A stretch of DNA of 64,000 bases from Arcuatula senhousia (GCA_963971305.1 OZ020307.1:6895501-6959500), one strand, 5' to 3'. Shown: positions 34,333 through 46,995, counted from the stretch's first letter. A program made the numbers and translations. Notes: generated by a model not told the origin, from the sequence alone.

Positions 34333-34845
34333 AAAAGCCCAGAAGGCTCATACGAGATTCGAGATACGAGATTAGAAATTCGAGATTCGAAATTCAATAT
34401 ACTTAAAACCAATCAGATTGCTTGTTTTATAGTCATGTACCAATCAAAATAGTTCTTTAAAAAAAGAATTCGAAATTCGAGAAACGAGATTCGAGATACA
34501 AGATTCGAAATTCGAGCAGCGAAGTTAAACAAAACTCACGAACTAAATGACTCTTGTTTTTTCTCGGGCATTTAATTTTTTAGATTTTTTGCGATAGTTT
34601 GAAAATCGCGAAAATAAGAACACCCGAAAAAAAATATCTCTAATAGTATCTAAACAGTATATACCTTCATATAAATATTCTCGAAAATTGAATTCTGCGA
34701 AAAAAGACCTTCCACTTTGTTTAACATTTGGCTCTAGCAAAAAAAAAACAAAAAAACAAAAAAAAACAACTCATACGGTATATTGAATTTCGAATTTTGC
34801 TCGAATTTCGAATCTCGAATCTCGTATGAGCCTTCTGGGCTTTTG
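34333..34845. mobile_element. Fold-back element with TIRs of about 65-70 bp
   Basis: caaaagcccagaaggctcat plus tacgagattcgagat at 34332-34366 pairs with atctcgaatctcgtatgag plus ccttctgggcttttg at 34811-34845. The complementarity continues inward to ttcaatata/tatattgaa (34394-34402 and 34780-34788). The arms themselves are made of degenerate attcgagat words, which also recur inside near 34465-34520. No coding part. Confidence 0.8.
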
Positions 34846-34849
34846 CACA

Positions 34850-35994
34850 GAACAGTTTTACTTAAAAAATAAAGATGACTTCTCGAGCTTGCATGTAAAT
34901 CCGACTGACTTTAATGAATTCTTTTAACTAATTTTGCAGAAATAAAACGACATGATTTCAAACACACTGTTATTATAGTGGCAGTTGCTTTTTAACAAAT
35001 CAGAACTGTCAGCCGCATTCTGACAGTATAGATGTCGGGTGTATATACAAAGCTTTATTTAAGAAACGAAACAAGCATCAAAGAACAGTCAAAAGGACAT
35101 TCGAACAATCAATTTAAAACATAAACAAAAAAACAAGACGCACTCAAGATTACAACATTAATTAAGGAGGAACACACAATTAAACAACAATCAGCAACAA
35201 GCATGATAGTTATTAAGTAAGTTAATTACATGTATTATAACACCTTGAAAATTTGTTATAACACGTTGACAAAGAATACAAGGAACAATTTTACAAAAAA
35301 TTGACGAATTTGATATTCCATTGGAATTATTTATATGTTGCTGTTTTGGCTTTTTGCGTAGTTTGTACTCTTTCATGGAAATGCCTTATTTTTGTATATG
35401 TTGCAGTATCATAGTCAATAGTATATACCATTAGTGTAACTTTTAAAATAGTTCTGCCTATCATACCCGTTATTTTTAAGTTTGAAACATTTTTGTATTT
35501 AATAAAAATGATAGATTCAACCTTATAAGATATAAATGAGTTATTTGCTTTTTGAATCAGGGCTTATATTTACTTGAACCAAGACAAAAGGTTCAATACA
35601 CTTTCAGCATTTCTAAAAAGATTATAATCAGCTGGTTCTACCATTTTTAGTTTTTATTTCAACTTTATAATGTGTAAAGTTGCTATTTTAGATCATACGT
35701 TTTTTTTCTTGGTGACATAAAAATAATTAATTATAAATTACCATAAAAAGAGACATCACGAACGCAGGTGCTGCTCTATTCTTTTTAGACTCTTCTTTGA
35801 TGCAATTAATTTATTATTATCTACGAGAGTCTTCAAACAATAATTATGGACTGTGGTAATCAATATCTATGTCTCCTATTGGTAGATCTTTGGATACCCG
35901 TCTAGGATTGGTCTGATATCACTCAGTCAATACAACTGATAGTTCCAATCATTCAGAGATTCAGGGAGTCAGTGACAACATTTTAAACGCAAAA
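34850..35994 (+). promoter_or_regulatory. Upstream region and likely 5' UTR of the GPCR
   Basis: A ccataaaaag word near 35741 and an inverted CCAAT box (attgg at 35878-35882) lie 100-250 bases before the ATG, and an in-frame stop (TAA) shortly precedes it. A promoter is plausible but not provable, and an upstream non-coding exon cannot be excluded. Confidence 0.3.
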
Positions 35995-36358
35995 ATGAAC
36001 ATTAGTATTTTAAATCTTGGAAACTTGTCAGCTAATTATTCTTTTCTTCTTTATGATTTTGATACAACACAAATTGATTATCCAGGAGATATCAAAGCCA
36101 TACCTTTAGGGGAAACAGTTTGGAAAATAAGTTTGTTTGTTTATATCATTCTTACCTCAGTAGTTGGTAACATTCTTATCATTATTGTGGTGGCCTGGAA
36201 CAAGAGACTTCGGACAACCACCAACTATTACATCGTAAACCTGGCCGTGTCTGATTTGTTTGTAACTATCTGGTGCTCATGGGTGTACTTAGTCGACAAT
36301 CTCACCGAAGGCTTTATACTGGGATCATTCTTCTGTAAATTTAACTCCTTTGCTCAAG
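35995..36358 (+). CDS. Class A peptide-type GPCR, exon 1 (N-terminus to TM2/ECL1)
   Basis: First coding exon of a seven-transmembrane rhodopsin-family receptor, predicted 415 residues over six exons (35995-60492). The start is the ATG at 35995. The N-terminus has three N-glycosylation sequons (residues 2, 10, 14). TM1 spans about 45-68 with the conserved GN (N59), and TM2 about 79-101 with NLAVSD (D87). C114 is the TM3 cysteine expected to pair with the ECL2 cysteine. The donor is AAG|gtaagt; the exon ends after one base of a Val codon. By overall look ([11 protein letters not shown], short ICL3, WCDD in ECL2) it belongs with neuropeptide receptors that couple to G proteins at the plasma membrane; ligand and subtype cannot be named from sequence alone. 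Reading past the donor adds only low-complexity residues to 36486. Confidence 0.93.
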
Positions 36359-38407
36359 GTAAGTTTAAAAGGAGACATTTACTCGGGTTTTCTAAAATAT
36401 TTTTTAAAATGTGTTTTTTTTTTATTTTGAACAAGAAGACTTTCACTTTTAAGTGTTTCTCTTTCAAAAAACCATACAATTTCTAAAAAATTGTCAAGAA
36501 GCAAGAATATCTTATTTACAAAAACAGCAAGTCAAATCACCACCATGGAAGATACGAAACAAGTAAACAGACGCACAAAAACAAAAACACAAATGGTCGA
36601 TAGGGTACAGTCAGGAAAACAGCACACATACCCACGGAAGTACTCACTCAACCTGCTGGTTTTGTGGCGAGACCAACCACACAACATCTGTCCGTTGACA
36701 TAGTTTTGAGATTCAATATTTCAATTGTAGTGGCTATAGTCACAAATCTAAAATGTGTACATGCTAGGTTTTTGGCCAGAAAGATTGTGCCGATCTAATA
36801 GGCAATTCTGGTGAGGTAGATTGTAAAAAGAGGAGAAAACGGCTGCACAATTTATGTGGGGGTAAAAGGTAAAATTTCATTAAAAAGCGCAGAGAATCGT
36901 AAATAAAATTATATTACTTAAACGTAAGAGGAATATCCTCAAAAATCCATGAAATTAATAAACACATTACAGACCACAACGTAAATGTTCTTGGTCTAGT
37001 TGAAACATTTTTAAGACAAATGATAGACCATCTAAACTGATAAATAAATACAATTGGGTTGGCAAATGTCGCCAAAAGTTAAAAAGCAAAGGCGGGATGG
37101 GTTTTTGCGTTCGTTCCGATATCTCTGTACAAGACGAACACTTGATAAGTAACAAAGAAGACAACTACGAGAGATTGTGGATTGTGCATGTATCGCGTAC
37201 TAGTATTTCCAAACAACGGAACCGCACGGTCGCTAACGGACGAACTGATGCATAAACTCCTTAAAGAAACGACCTGTATATCAAACTTAGGATACGAAAT
37301 CCTATTTGCGACTTTACGGGAAAATGTATTCCTACGACACACGAAATAAATTCGTACAACGGAAAACGTCTACAACAATTCATTGAAGCAAGCGACTTAA
37401 TCTTTGCCAATACTATGAATTGTTCTAAAGTTTTTTTCACTTGTTTATTAAACGACCAAAAATCAGCGATTTACTATGTCCTTTTATCGAAATGTTACAA
37501 GCATATTAAACGATGAAGAAGGGGAATTTGTCCCACATAGCGATCATGTTATTATACGAGTAAGCTTGAACATTTATGCTCCCCAAACAAAATCAAACCA
37601 TCCGATCAAAAACCCAATCGTCTCTTATGGAAACTAAATGAAAATACCGACTGGTCTGTATTCGAACAAGATTTAGCTTCTAATGTAAATGAATTCCTTA
37701 ACACCTGTAAATTTGATATCGACGTTGATTCCCTTTGGAATAAATGACAAAAAGTGCGTAGAAAGCGCAGCCGAGTCAACAATCAGTTAAAATTTACAGA
37801 TCCTTTGGGAAGCAGAACTCAATAAACTTATTATAGAAAGACAAATGGCCAATCGACTAAAGCGGGTATACTATGAAAAAGGAAATAAAAACACATCTGT
37901 TAGTCAACGATTAAACTATGTATACAACGATCGAAAAGGAAAGGTTAAAATGCTATCAAGGAACATACGAACAATTTAAAACAATTTACCGAATAGTGTA
38001 TCTAATCAAGTCAAAGGGTTCTGGGACTTGTTAAAACTGAAAAATAGTCAAGATACTCCATGCAAACTTACAGACCCATTTAACCCTTACCATAAGCGAT
38101 ATAAGGCATGCTTTGCAACATCATTTCTCCTTTAAAGCCTGTAATGAGTCTAAAAGTTAACATGACATATCACACGAAGTAAATGACTTTATACACCAAC
38201 ACTTTACCTATAGAAAACCATAACTTTAGGTATATTGTAAGAAAAAGACACAATTTGCCAACTGTAAAATGGCCTTAAACCGGGAAAGGCTACTGGTACC
38301 GATAACATCCCTAACGAATTTCTAAAGTATGGGGGTTATAGCATTGTAGAATCACTATGTGAGTTTTTCACAAAATCTCTGTAGTAAAGACTCAAGCGAG
38401 TGGTATA

Positions 38408-38550
38408 AAGGGTTAATCGGCATTTTTGGGTATAATTATTCTATGCTCCTCATATTCATAAAGTGTTTGGCATTTTAATTTTTTTGGTAGAGCACCTCTG
38501 ATGAGTCTTGAATAGACAAAACGCGCGTCAGGCGTAGCAAAATTTATTTG
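38408..38550 (-). repeat. GACGCGCG interspersed repeat, copy 3 (inverted)
   Basis: ggtagagcacctctgatgag and gacaaaacgcgcgtcaggcg are the reverse complement of the 24.86 kb copy. It interrupts the LINE RT between its finger block and post-catalytic block. Confidence 0.75.
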
Positions 38551-38992
38551 TCTGGAACTTTGTTGTAATACATATTTCCGACGATATAGTATTATAGACA
38601 AAGATGAAAACGAGCTCCAATGTCTTCTTAACGTAGCCGCTGCGTTTGCATCTAAATGGAAACTAAAGTTTAATGTGATAAAGTCCAAAGTTCTAATCGC
38701 CTTACAAAGATTAGACAAAAATGAAAAATAGATGCTTGCTAGAAGAAGTCAATGAATATAAATATCTCGGAGTTTTTATTTACAAGATCGCTAAAATGTA
38801 ACTATCATATTGACCAGTACTTTACAGATAATTTCGAAGGAAAACTATACCACACAATTCGAGTTTAAGGCAAACATGGCAATTTCAATCGTTCAATCGG
38901 TGATGCCCTGTGGAACTCTGTAATATGACCCTCAATAACCCACCCATTCTCTGTTTGGTTCCCTTCGTCTAAGGTTTAGAGCGTACATCAAA

Positions 38993-39352
38993 ATGTGTCA
39001 ATATCAAGTCGGGAAAATAATACTTAACACTAAAATGAATGTTCCTAAACATACTATACTATCCGAATTTGCATGGGAACCCATAAAAAAATTTATAGAT
39101 CGTCAACGAGTAAAATATCTTTCCCGCTCTAGATCCCTTTCTAATGAAAGACTATGTAAAATCGTTTTTAACGAACTAAGTTCTATACCAAAATGCGAGT
39201 GGGAATACCTAGATTACATGAAAGGTATATTCCAAGTTGCTGAGGTCGACTGTTACATAAATGGGAACGTCATGAACGTAAAATGCTTTCAACCAGCTTG
39301 TCGGACAAATGATTTCGCTCGAGCTATGGTCGAGCATACACCAAAAACATAG
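38993..39352 (+). pseudogene. LINE ORF2 C-terminal fragment
   Basis: 119 open codons containing NTKMNVPKHTILSEFAWEPI and DRQRVKYLSRSRSLSNERLC, resembling the segment after the RT in many LINE ORF2 proteins, where a KILGLRPNTP-like and GELGW-like block precedes a basic helix. A further frame at 39458-39682 carries CNLNVTGDLTHVLTECEAY, the usual C/H-type terminal motif. Both are parts of the dead LINE. Confidence 0.6.
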
Positions 39353-39679
39353 TCTAGATCTTTACACAGTCTTAAACATTAAATGTGCAAGACAGTCTTA
39401 CATGTGTAACGTTGAAGACTTCTGGTAAGCCAGATTAAAATTCTAAGCACGATTAAATTGCCTCCCACTCTTTATAGAATAAATAAGATAATAGATCACG
39501 AAAAATGCAATTTAAATGTGACTGGAGACCTAACGCATGTTCTGACCGAATGTGAAGCGTATACGAATATTAAAGATAAACTCTATCATGATCAGGGCCT
39601 TCTTCTCTTGAACGGCGTTTCCACCTCTAAAATGTACCTCAGAGGGTTGCCAATGGTCGCTCAATTACAATTTATATTG

Positions 39680-39725
39680 TAAGTTGTGTCGCGTACACTT
39701 ATTCTACATCCCATTATCTTCTAAC
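39680..39725 (+). repeat. 'tgtcgcgtacac' repeat, short piece
   Basis: gttgtgtcgcgtacacttat directly follows the LINE C-terminal block. Confidence 0.6.
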
Positions 39726-41494
39726 GCTCTTTAAAGTACAAGAAATCACAATGTGTATCTGCATATATTTTTTGTATCATAGCCTGACGACCCTGGAAAG
39801 CAAGGAAACAGGGCTATCTGATTCACTTATACATGAGAGCACATATACCAGTCGCTCTATGATTATGCGCAAATATCTTAAATTCAAAATACTGGATACT
39901 CTTTTTTGACTTTTACCGACTAGCTTAGCGCTGCTGCAAGCAGACTCTATTGGCTTTGTGTCCCCTTCCAAGCTCATTATCGCTTTATGCTCATTTTAGC
40001 GCGTCTATTTTGTACACCACCACGGCCATTGCCGCGTACGTAACCAATAACTGATTAACTAACAAAATGTATGTCGACTATGTTTAAGTGTCTCTCTAAC
40101 GTGTTTTGGTGTTACTTTCGGAAACTGCATATGATATCATTTTGGATAAATTCTTGACTTATGACTTTATCCATATCGGATGATACTATTGTTCAAGGCA
40201 TAAGCAACAATGTTAGTCTTGAGAAGCGATCGCCGGAGTTGGAAGTTCGTTGCACAGTCCTACATAGAGCTGCGAGGGAAAACTATATTTGTGCGTCTTG
40301 TTCAGATTTTACTCTTCTTTGTGATATTTTAAGCTTCACGTATGCAGATTATTCCATTAATTGTTTTGTTTACGATATTGAGCCAGTGACATATGCAAGG
40401 AAGTTGTGGGTCCAATAGAAGTTATTTGATAATTTTGTTACCCCACCACGGTTTTCAATTTGTTAGATTGGCGAGGACGTACCATGGACATTCTTAATTC
40501 ACTTGTCAATCTCGAATATTCAAAGATCACATGGCGCATATGCATATTGAATGTACAAAAAATGTATTTTGTTAGAGTAGTATATGTTTTTGTAACGTTT
40601 GATTAACGTTGTACCTGCGTTAATGGACAGTGAATGACTGATCTGGTCAAATCATTGATTAAAATAAAGTAATAGGAGGCCTAGTACAGTACCGTGTGAG
40701 AAGCAAGACAGTCCATTAAATAATCTTGAGGTACTAGCAGATCCTTTAACCATTACTTTGGATTCAGGAAAAGAATAAAATCATCCATGAAAATAGAAAG
40801 AAACTTTGACAAGCAATTCGTCCACAGACAAAACAAAAAGGTTGTTTGAGAGTTAATAAAATATTTATTTTCAATCTGAATTCATTGGCGTCCACATTAC
40901 ATCTACAGTCAAAGTAATTAGAGAACATCTAATGAAAAGGAATTATTACTTGAATGTCGGTGCATTGCTTTTGAACGTATTGAATGATTGAAATACACGT
41001 TACTTACATGTCATAAATCATTTTCAAGTAACGCTTAGAATTTCTTCAGGAATTTCCTTATCGGGTTGTTCAAATTTTCTTTACTTAATTTGGATAATAA
41101 CTTTATAGTAGATGTACGTGGATATCAACCTTTAATATCTCTACAAGTATGACATGATGGTAATTATATGACGAGGAAAAGACATGTTTTATGGTAGTTT
41201 CTCAGAACAATATGTGCCGAGCATGTAAACCATGTTTGATCAGTTTTGATGACACAGTCTCTTGGGACAAACATGTTCTTATAACCCAATTAAAGCAATG
41301 ATTAATGTATAAAAAGGCATCTAAATTTCCTTTATTGTCATAATTGCTTTAGCAGGACGAATATTCCATGTATTTTCTTGTAAACCCATTTCCAAGGGAA
41401 TTCCATAGAAAAGCCACTGAATACTTTCTGAAAAGAATGTACATATAAACTTCAACAAAACATGTTTTGTATCTACATTTTTTTTCAAGAAACT

Positions 41495-41640
41495 CATTGA
41501 TTGATTGCTGTTTGTTTGGTGTCTAGTCATCAATATTTCAGTCATAACAAGGACAATAACAAATTGAAATTACAAACTGAATGCGAAAACCCGACCAGAA
41601 CACAACACTCATAACACACGATCGCATCATGTGTTTTATT
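41495..41640 (+). repeat. 'ttgattgttgtttg' repeat, long copy
   Basis: cattgattgattgctgtttg, acaaggacaataacaaattg, and acacaacactcataacacac match 16905-17045 throughout. Confidence 0.65.
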
Positions 41641-41779
41641 ACCAATACATTATACTGAGGTAAAATTTAAACTGTCATAAAAATGTTCCTGTATTGTTAA
41701 GAGAGCAGAGCAGCTTTAGTAAAGAAGATGGAAGTCCAGTGAGGGACCAGGGAGGCAAATAGGACCGCAGCATAACTTA

Positions 41780-42423
41780 GCTTGTCGTAAGAGGCGACTA
41801 AGGGTCTTGGGATTCTGACGTCTGGTCAGTGCTTAGCCCACAGAGCGACCAAGTGTGTACCCAAGGTGGATGAATGGGACGGCCATCGTCCGTAGGAGTT
41901 GTTAGGTCTATAATACGGAAAACCTTGACCGCCGAACATAGTGGGTCAACGTGTCTGGAGAGTGCCAGGCTTCATGCACGTAAAAGACCTCTTTATGGAC
42001 CACCATGTAGTGCACCACATAGGCTAAATTTTCCGCCCCTACAACCTCCCCTTTCCTGTGGTCTTCAAAATTTCCTGTTCCTCTGTTCCCCACTCCACCC
42101 CGGTCCATATTTCATTTAACATCATCATCATTTCATGTTAATTTTATCACCCTTTTCATGTTTCATGCTCAGCCCACAGAGCGACCAAGTGTGTACCCAT
42201 AGTGGATGAATGGGACGGCCCTCGTCCATAGGCGTTGTCAGGTCTATTATACAGAAAACCTTGACCGCCCACCATAGTGTGCCAACGTGAGTGGATAGTG
42301 TGTCAGGCTTCATGCACGTGAAAGACCTCTTTGTGGACCGCCAATTAGTGCACCATATAGACTGAATATTCTGCCCCTACCAACTTCTCCCCTTTCCTGT
42401 GGTCTTCAAATACTGTTCATCAT

Positions 42424-42487
<64 letters not shown>

Positions 42488-42545
42488 ACATCATCATCAT
42501 CATTTCATGTTCATTTTATCACCCTTTTCATGTTCATCGCCTTGA
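41780..42545 (+). repeat. Duplicated dispersed repeat plus (ATC)n
   Basis: It begins gtcgtaagaggcgactaagg (about 41785), a word found in mollusc SINE-like elements. A block starting agcccacagagcgacc occurs at 41834 and again at 42171 (offset 337 bp), each copy running through cttcatgcacgt and cccctttcctgtggtcttca. A (ATC)n microsatellite follows at about 42422-42502, then cttttcatgttcatcgcctt, which is the inverted gtgagtgagt family. Open frames here are incidental. Confidence 0.75.
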
Positions 42546-43221
42546 GATAGCAAATGTGTAAAATACCACCTTACTCACTCAATAACTCAACACAACTATA
42601 GCTCATCTCTGTTAATTAGCCGTTCTACGACAAACCAATCATCTATGACATGTATGAAATGTATCAAGGTTATATTCAAAACATCTTTCCGGTTTCCTTT
42701 TTGTGATATATTCTGTTTGCGTGACAGTGGACTTTTAGGGAATTCTTACGATGAGTTTTTATGTTAGAATTTATTATTTATTGGGTTGATTACGATGAAA
42801 AGTATTTTATTACGAAATTTGATAGTAACACTGCTACTAAACTGGTACTTGGCATGAAAAGAAATAAAATATTATCCAATATCGTTGTCTTGGGTATAAT
42901 GTTTAAGAAATTGAACGTTCATAGACAAAGTAATCGTCTCAAATAAAATATAAAATACATTTAAGCATTTATTTCTCCTAAACTGCAAAGTATCTGGAGA
43001 AAAATCATTTAACACAATCAAGATGACAATGGAGTTCGAGATACAATTTTAAATGTCTATAAAAGACTCTTGAGGTGCGCTTCAACTGACAGATTCAAAT
43101 GAACAAAGTAGATATGACTTTAAAAATAATTATATCAAAAACAAGCAATAATCTAAGACTGTATACCTAAGTCTTAACGTGTATCCTTCCATCCTTCCAA
43201 ATCACCTACTTTGTTGTTTTC

Positions 43222-44486
43222 ATGAATGTCCAAGACAGGAAAAATGCAGCCTTCAAATCAGAAAGTCCTAGACAGGAAAAATGGAGCCTTCAAATCAGAA
43301 TGTCCCAGACAGGAAAAATGGAGCCTTTGAATCAGAATGTCCCAGACAGGAAAGATGGAGCCTTCAAATCAGAATGTCCCAGACAGGAAAAATGGAGCCT
43401 TCAAATCAGAATGTCCCAGACAGGAAAAAATAACCTTCAAATCAGAATGTCCTAGACAGAAAAAATGGAACCTTCAAATCAGAATGTCCCAGACAGGAAA
43501 AATGGAACCTTCAAATCAGAATGTCCCAGACAGTAAAAATGGAACCTTCAAATCAGAATGTCCCAGACAGGAAAAATGGAACCTTCAAATCAGAATGTCC
43601 CAGACAGGAAAAATGGAACCTTCAAATCAGAATGTCCCAGACAGTAAAAATGGAGCCTTCAAATCAGAATGTTGCAGACAGGAAAAATGGAGCCTTCAAA
43701 TCAGAATGTCCCAGACAGGAAAAATGGAATCTTCAAATCAGAATGTCCCAGAATGGAAAAATGAAACCTTCAAATCAGAATGTCCCAGACAGGGAAAATG
43801 GAACCTTCAAATCAGAATGCCCCAGGCAGGAAAAATGGAACCTTCAAATCAGAATGTCCCAGACAGTAAAAATGGAGCCTTCAAATCAGAATGTCCCAGA
43901 CAGGAAAAATGGAACCTTCAAATCAGAATGTCCCAGACAGGAAAAATGGAACCTTCAAATCAGAATGTCCCAGACAGGAAAAATGGAACCTTCAAATCAG
44001 AATGTCCCAGACAGGAAAAATGGAACCTTCAAATCAGAATGTCCCAGACAGGAAAAATGGAGCCTTCAAATCAGAATGTTGCAGACAGGAAAAATGGAGC
44101 CTTCAAATCAGAATGTCCCAGACTGGAAAAATGGAACCTTCAAATCAGAATGTCCCAGACAGGAAAAATGGAACCTTCAAATCAGAATGTTGCAGACAGG
44201 AAAAATGGAACCTTCAAATCAGAATGTCGCAGACAGGAAAAATGGAACCTTCAAATCAAAATGTCCCAGACAGGAAAAATGGAACCTTCAAATCAGAATG
44301 TTGCAGACAGGAAAAATGGAACCTTCAAATCAGAATGTCCCAGACTGGAAAAATGGAACCTTCAAATCAGAATGTCCCAGACAGTAAAAATGGAACCTTC
44401 AAATCAGAATGTCCCAGACTGGAAAAATGGAACCTTCAAATCAGAATGTCCCAGACAGGAAAAAATTAACCTTCAAATCAGATCAA
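43222..44486 (+). repeat. 37-bp minisatellite, about 34 units
   Basis: The unit contains cttcaaatcagaatgtccca and gacaggaaaaatggaac; successive gaatgt starts fall 37 bp apart (43261, 43298, 43335, 43372, 43409), with one 36-bp unit near 43420. The unit lacks stops in every frame on this strand and 37 is not a multiple of three, so three long overlapping frames arise (43337-44497, 43521-44387, 43891-44469), each reading a 37-residue period. This explains the ORFs without invoking a protein. It lies in GPCR intron 1. Confidence 0.93.
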
Positions 44487-45769
44487 AACGCATGTGACCA
44501 GAAAAGATGATTCACAAGACCAAACCTAGACATCACACTACTGAAGTAGATCAAATCTGTTCCAAGGTTATCCTCGATCATGATCTCGGAAACGAACTTT
44601 AGCATCTAAAGTCTAAGGTTATTACATAAATCAAGTTTGACGTGCATTTTATAAAGAGAATCAACCAGTTATTGATAATCAAATGAACATGAACTAATTT
44701 GTCGTTTACTTTAAAGAGGTTTACTTCCATTTATTTGATTAAGCAGCAGAAATGCCATTAGATGCTTAAATTTTAAACAAACTGCTTGATGAAATTTTCT
44801 TTCTGTCGTTTCGCCGGATTTATTAGATTTAAAGTCATGGAATCAATCTATTGTGTAAGGCAATCTGATTGATAAATCTCTTAAAAGGTTCATCTTCTAA
44901 CAAACCGAACACTGGGATAGGAATTAGTCGCATTCTAGGAAAGGTTATTTTCAATTAAGGATAACATATGATGAAGCTTCAATGTCAATAAGTAAAATAG
45001 CAGTAATGCATGTATAGAATATATCTTATATGAAAATAATATCGGAGCTTAACCTTAAAGTTCGGTGTCCTGACTGTTGTTCCAGCTAGGAATGAAGTTT
45101 TAGTAATGCTAAAATAGCTGCTTATAATTAGGATTATGTGGTTTTGGAAATCAACGAACTAAAACTGTTACTTAGTATTAAAAAATGTAAAAAAAAAGAA
45201 AAGAAAATGATGATAATCACTCTGTCACATCTATTAAAAAGGGTAATTATCGGTAATGGACTGGTATGAATTTAATCCTAATTGCAACTAAATCAACTTT
45301 GGATTGAAGTTTCTATCCTTAATGGTTGTGTAATTAAAATACGAAAAAGTAAAAAAAAGTTCTTAAAACAAATTCCAATATTAAGATAGCAAAAATTGGA
45401 GTGTGGGTGTCCTTCATATTCATCCAATTTAGAAAGAAACGTGAGAAGCATTGATGACAAATTTAAAAGACGCAAATTATTCATATAAGTTAAATAGCCA
45501 AGAAATCTAAATTGTTTCGAAAAATAATTTAGTTTCATTTAACGCAAATAAAACAAACTAAAAATACACACAAACAAGCAAACAAACTCGCTATCAGAAA
45601 ATAAACAACAATACAAGTACACAAAACAGATATATAAACATGCTGTTTTAATGATTGTTAAGAGAGAATGTCACACTTATTTCCTTCCCTACAATCTTTT
45701 TCCATGTATTTTTTTATACACAAGTTAACAAGTCGTAATTATACCTGATTTGTCGTCTTCAATCCTGAA

Positions 45770-46060
45770 ATTTTAAAGAAGACATGATGTGCTCGTAAGC
45801 AAATATGGGATTTCTATCTCTCAGATATATACAGATATTGGTTTGTCCTAGGGTTAAGTTAAGTCATAGAGGACTGAGCTGATGGTTAGCGTTAGGTTAT
45901 GACTTGAGTTCGCGTTTTTGATTGTTATTCAGTTGCTTCTATGTATTTTTTTATGTTGCCTTTTTTGTGTTGTTCTCGTTGGTGTTTACTGGCTTATCTT
46001 TTTTGCCCATTCGGACTTTTGACATTCGAATGGCCCCTGGTATCTCTTGTTCTTTTTTAA
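45770..46060 (+). mobile_element. PLE 3' fragment
   Basis: aaagaagacatgatgtgctc, gcaaatatgggatttctatc and the T-rich tail with ggtgtttactggcttatc and cggacttttgacattcgaat. No RT is present. Confidence 0.7.
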
Positions 46061-46904
46061 TTACGCATCCCCCCTTTTTTGCTTAAAATACGTTCCTCGA
46101 CCAAAATATTCATGCAAAATAGAACCGGAAACATACATACATAAAGAATGTAAATAATTGAAGGAGGACGTTCCTATCGACTTCTAAGTCTCTGAGACCT
46201 GTATATATTTGATAGAAAAACTCAAAGATAAAGCGGTGGATATAGTTTCAAATAGTTAGATGGATGAAAATAGTTTAAACTATTTTTAAAAGGTAGACTT
46301 GTGCTTCAAAATTTAAAATAAGCTTAAATGTAAAAAAAAAGAATAATAATATACCAAAATACGCCGAAGCTAATGGTGTACTTTTTCATGTAAAAATCCT
46401 TGTTGCTGGGCTAAATTTGAAGAATTATGCAAATGTTTTGATTATATCTTCGGTAAACTGGCAGTAAATTAATGGTTATAGAATTCTAGATGCAATTTTC
46501 CTGGTGTTTTATTCACTTTAGTCAGATTATGCAGCATTGTAAGAAGGGGTATTTTTTCATAAATGGTGTATATCATAGTTGATTTATAGATTATTTTACC
46601 AATGTCGCTTAACGCATACAGATTAACGAAAACGTCATTATATGAAGTCTCGTATAAACAGGCTTTATAGGTTGTATTTTCTTTTTAAACTCACAGCTTG
46701 AAAATTTGGAGGACTACATTTGTGACACATCAGTGGTACCAATCTCTTCCTAAACTTTTCGTTTTCCAGACCTGTTCAATAGATGAATTAAGGGTTATAA
46801 GTAAAACATTCACTTTGCCATAGATGACAAGGGGTACCAATCCCTCACATGCCTTACCCATAAATCATCCGAAACCACTAAACAGATTTTCATGAAACTT
46901 TCAC

Positions 46905-46995
46905 TTCATGATTGTATGTCTTCCTTGCTTTGTCTTGTCTTATGGACATTTAAGATTGGTTTTCCAAGTTCGGTAATTTTGTTATTACCTTTATT
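46905..46995 (+). repeat. 'gtctgctttgttttgtc' repeat, copy 3
   Basis: tgtatgtcttccttgctttg and acatttaagattggttttcc match the 27.8 kb copy. Confidence 0.6.

Larger units (their letters stand above)
36500..39680 (+). mobile_element. Decayed non-LTR retrotransposon (LINE) with ORF1 knuckle, APE and RT
   Basis: In order: zinc-knuckle remnants (CWFCGETNHTT-like near 36655, then NCSGYSHKSKMC near 36730); APE endonuclease (YYLNVRGISSKIHEINKHI near 36910, VLGLVETFLRQ, GGMGFCVRSDI near 37095, GKRLQQFIEASDLIFANT near 37360); RT fingers (GKATGTDNIPNEFLKYGG near 38285); post-catalytic RT block (NVAAAFASKWKLKFNVIKSK near 38625, VNEYKYLGVFIY near 38750); and a C-terminal block (38993-39352) plus HVLTECEAY near 39535. 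The catalytic YADD region is absent and a dispersed repeat sits there. Stops are frequent. Same orientation as the GPCR. The clade looks CR1/Jockey-like, but that is only a guess. Confidence 0.8.

Noticed and set aside
36359..36486. Extension of GPCR exon 1
   Set aside because: A canonical gtaagt donor lies at 36359 and the extension is low-complexity K/F-rich sequence.
40161..40418. 85-codon ORF in GPCR intron 1
   Set aside because: No recognisable motif and no initiation or splice context; cysteine content alone is not evidence.
43222..44486. CRISPR-like array
   Set aside because: Units are contiguous without unique spacers, and the context is a eukaryotic intron.
43337..44497. 386-codon ORF as a secreted or repeat protein gene
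   Set aside because: It is a consequence of a stop-free 37-bp minisatellite, equally open in the other two frames, with no non-repeat domain and no splice or promoter context.
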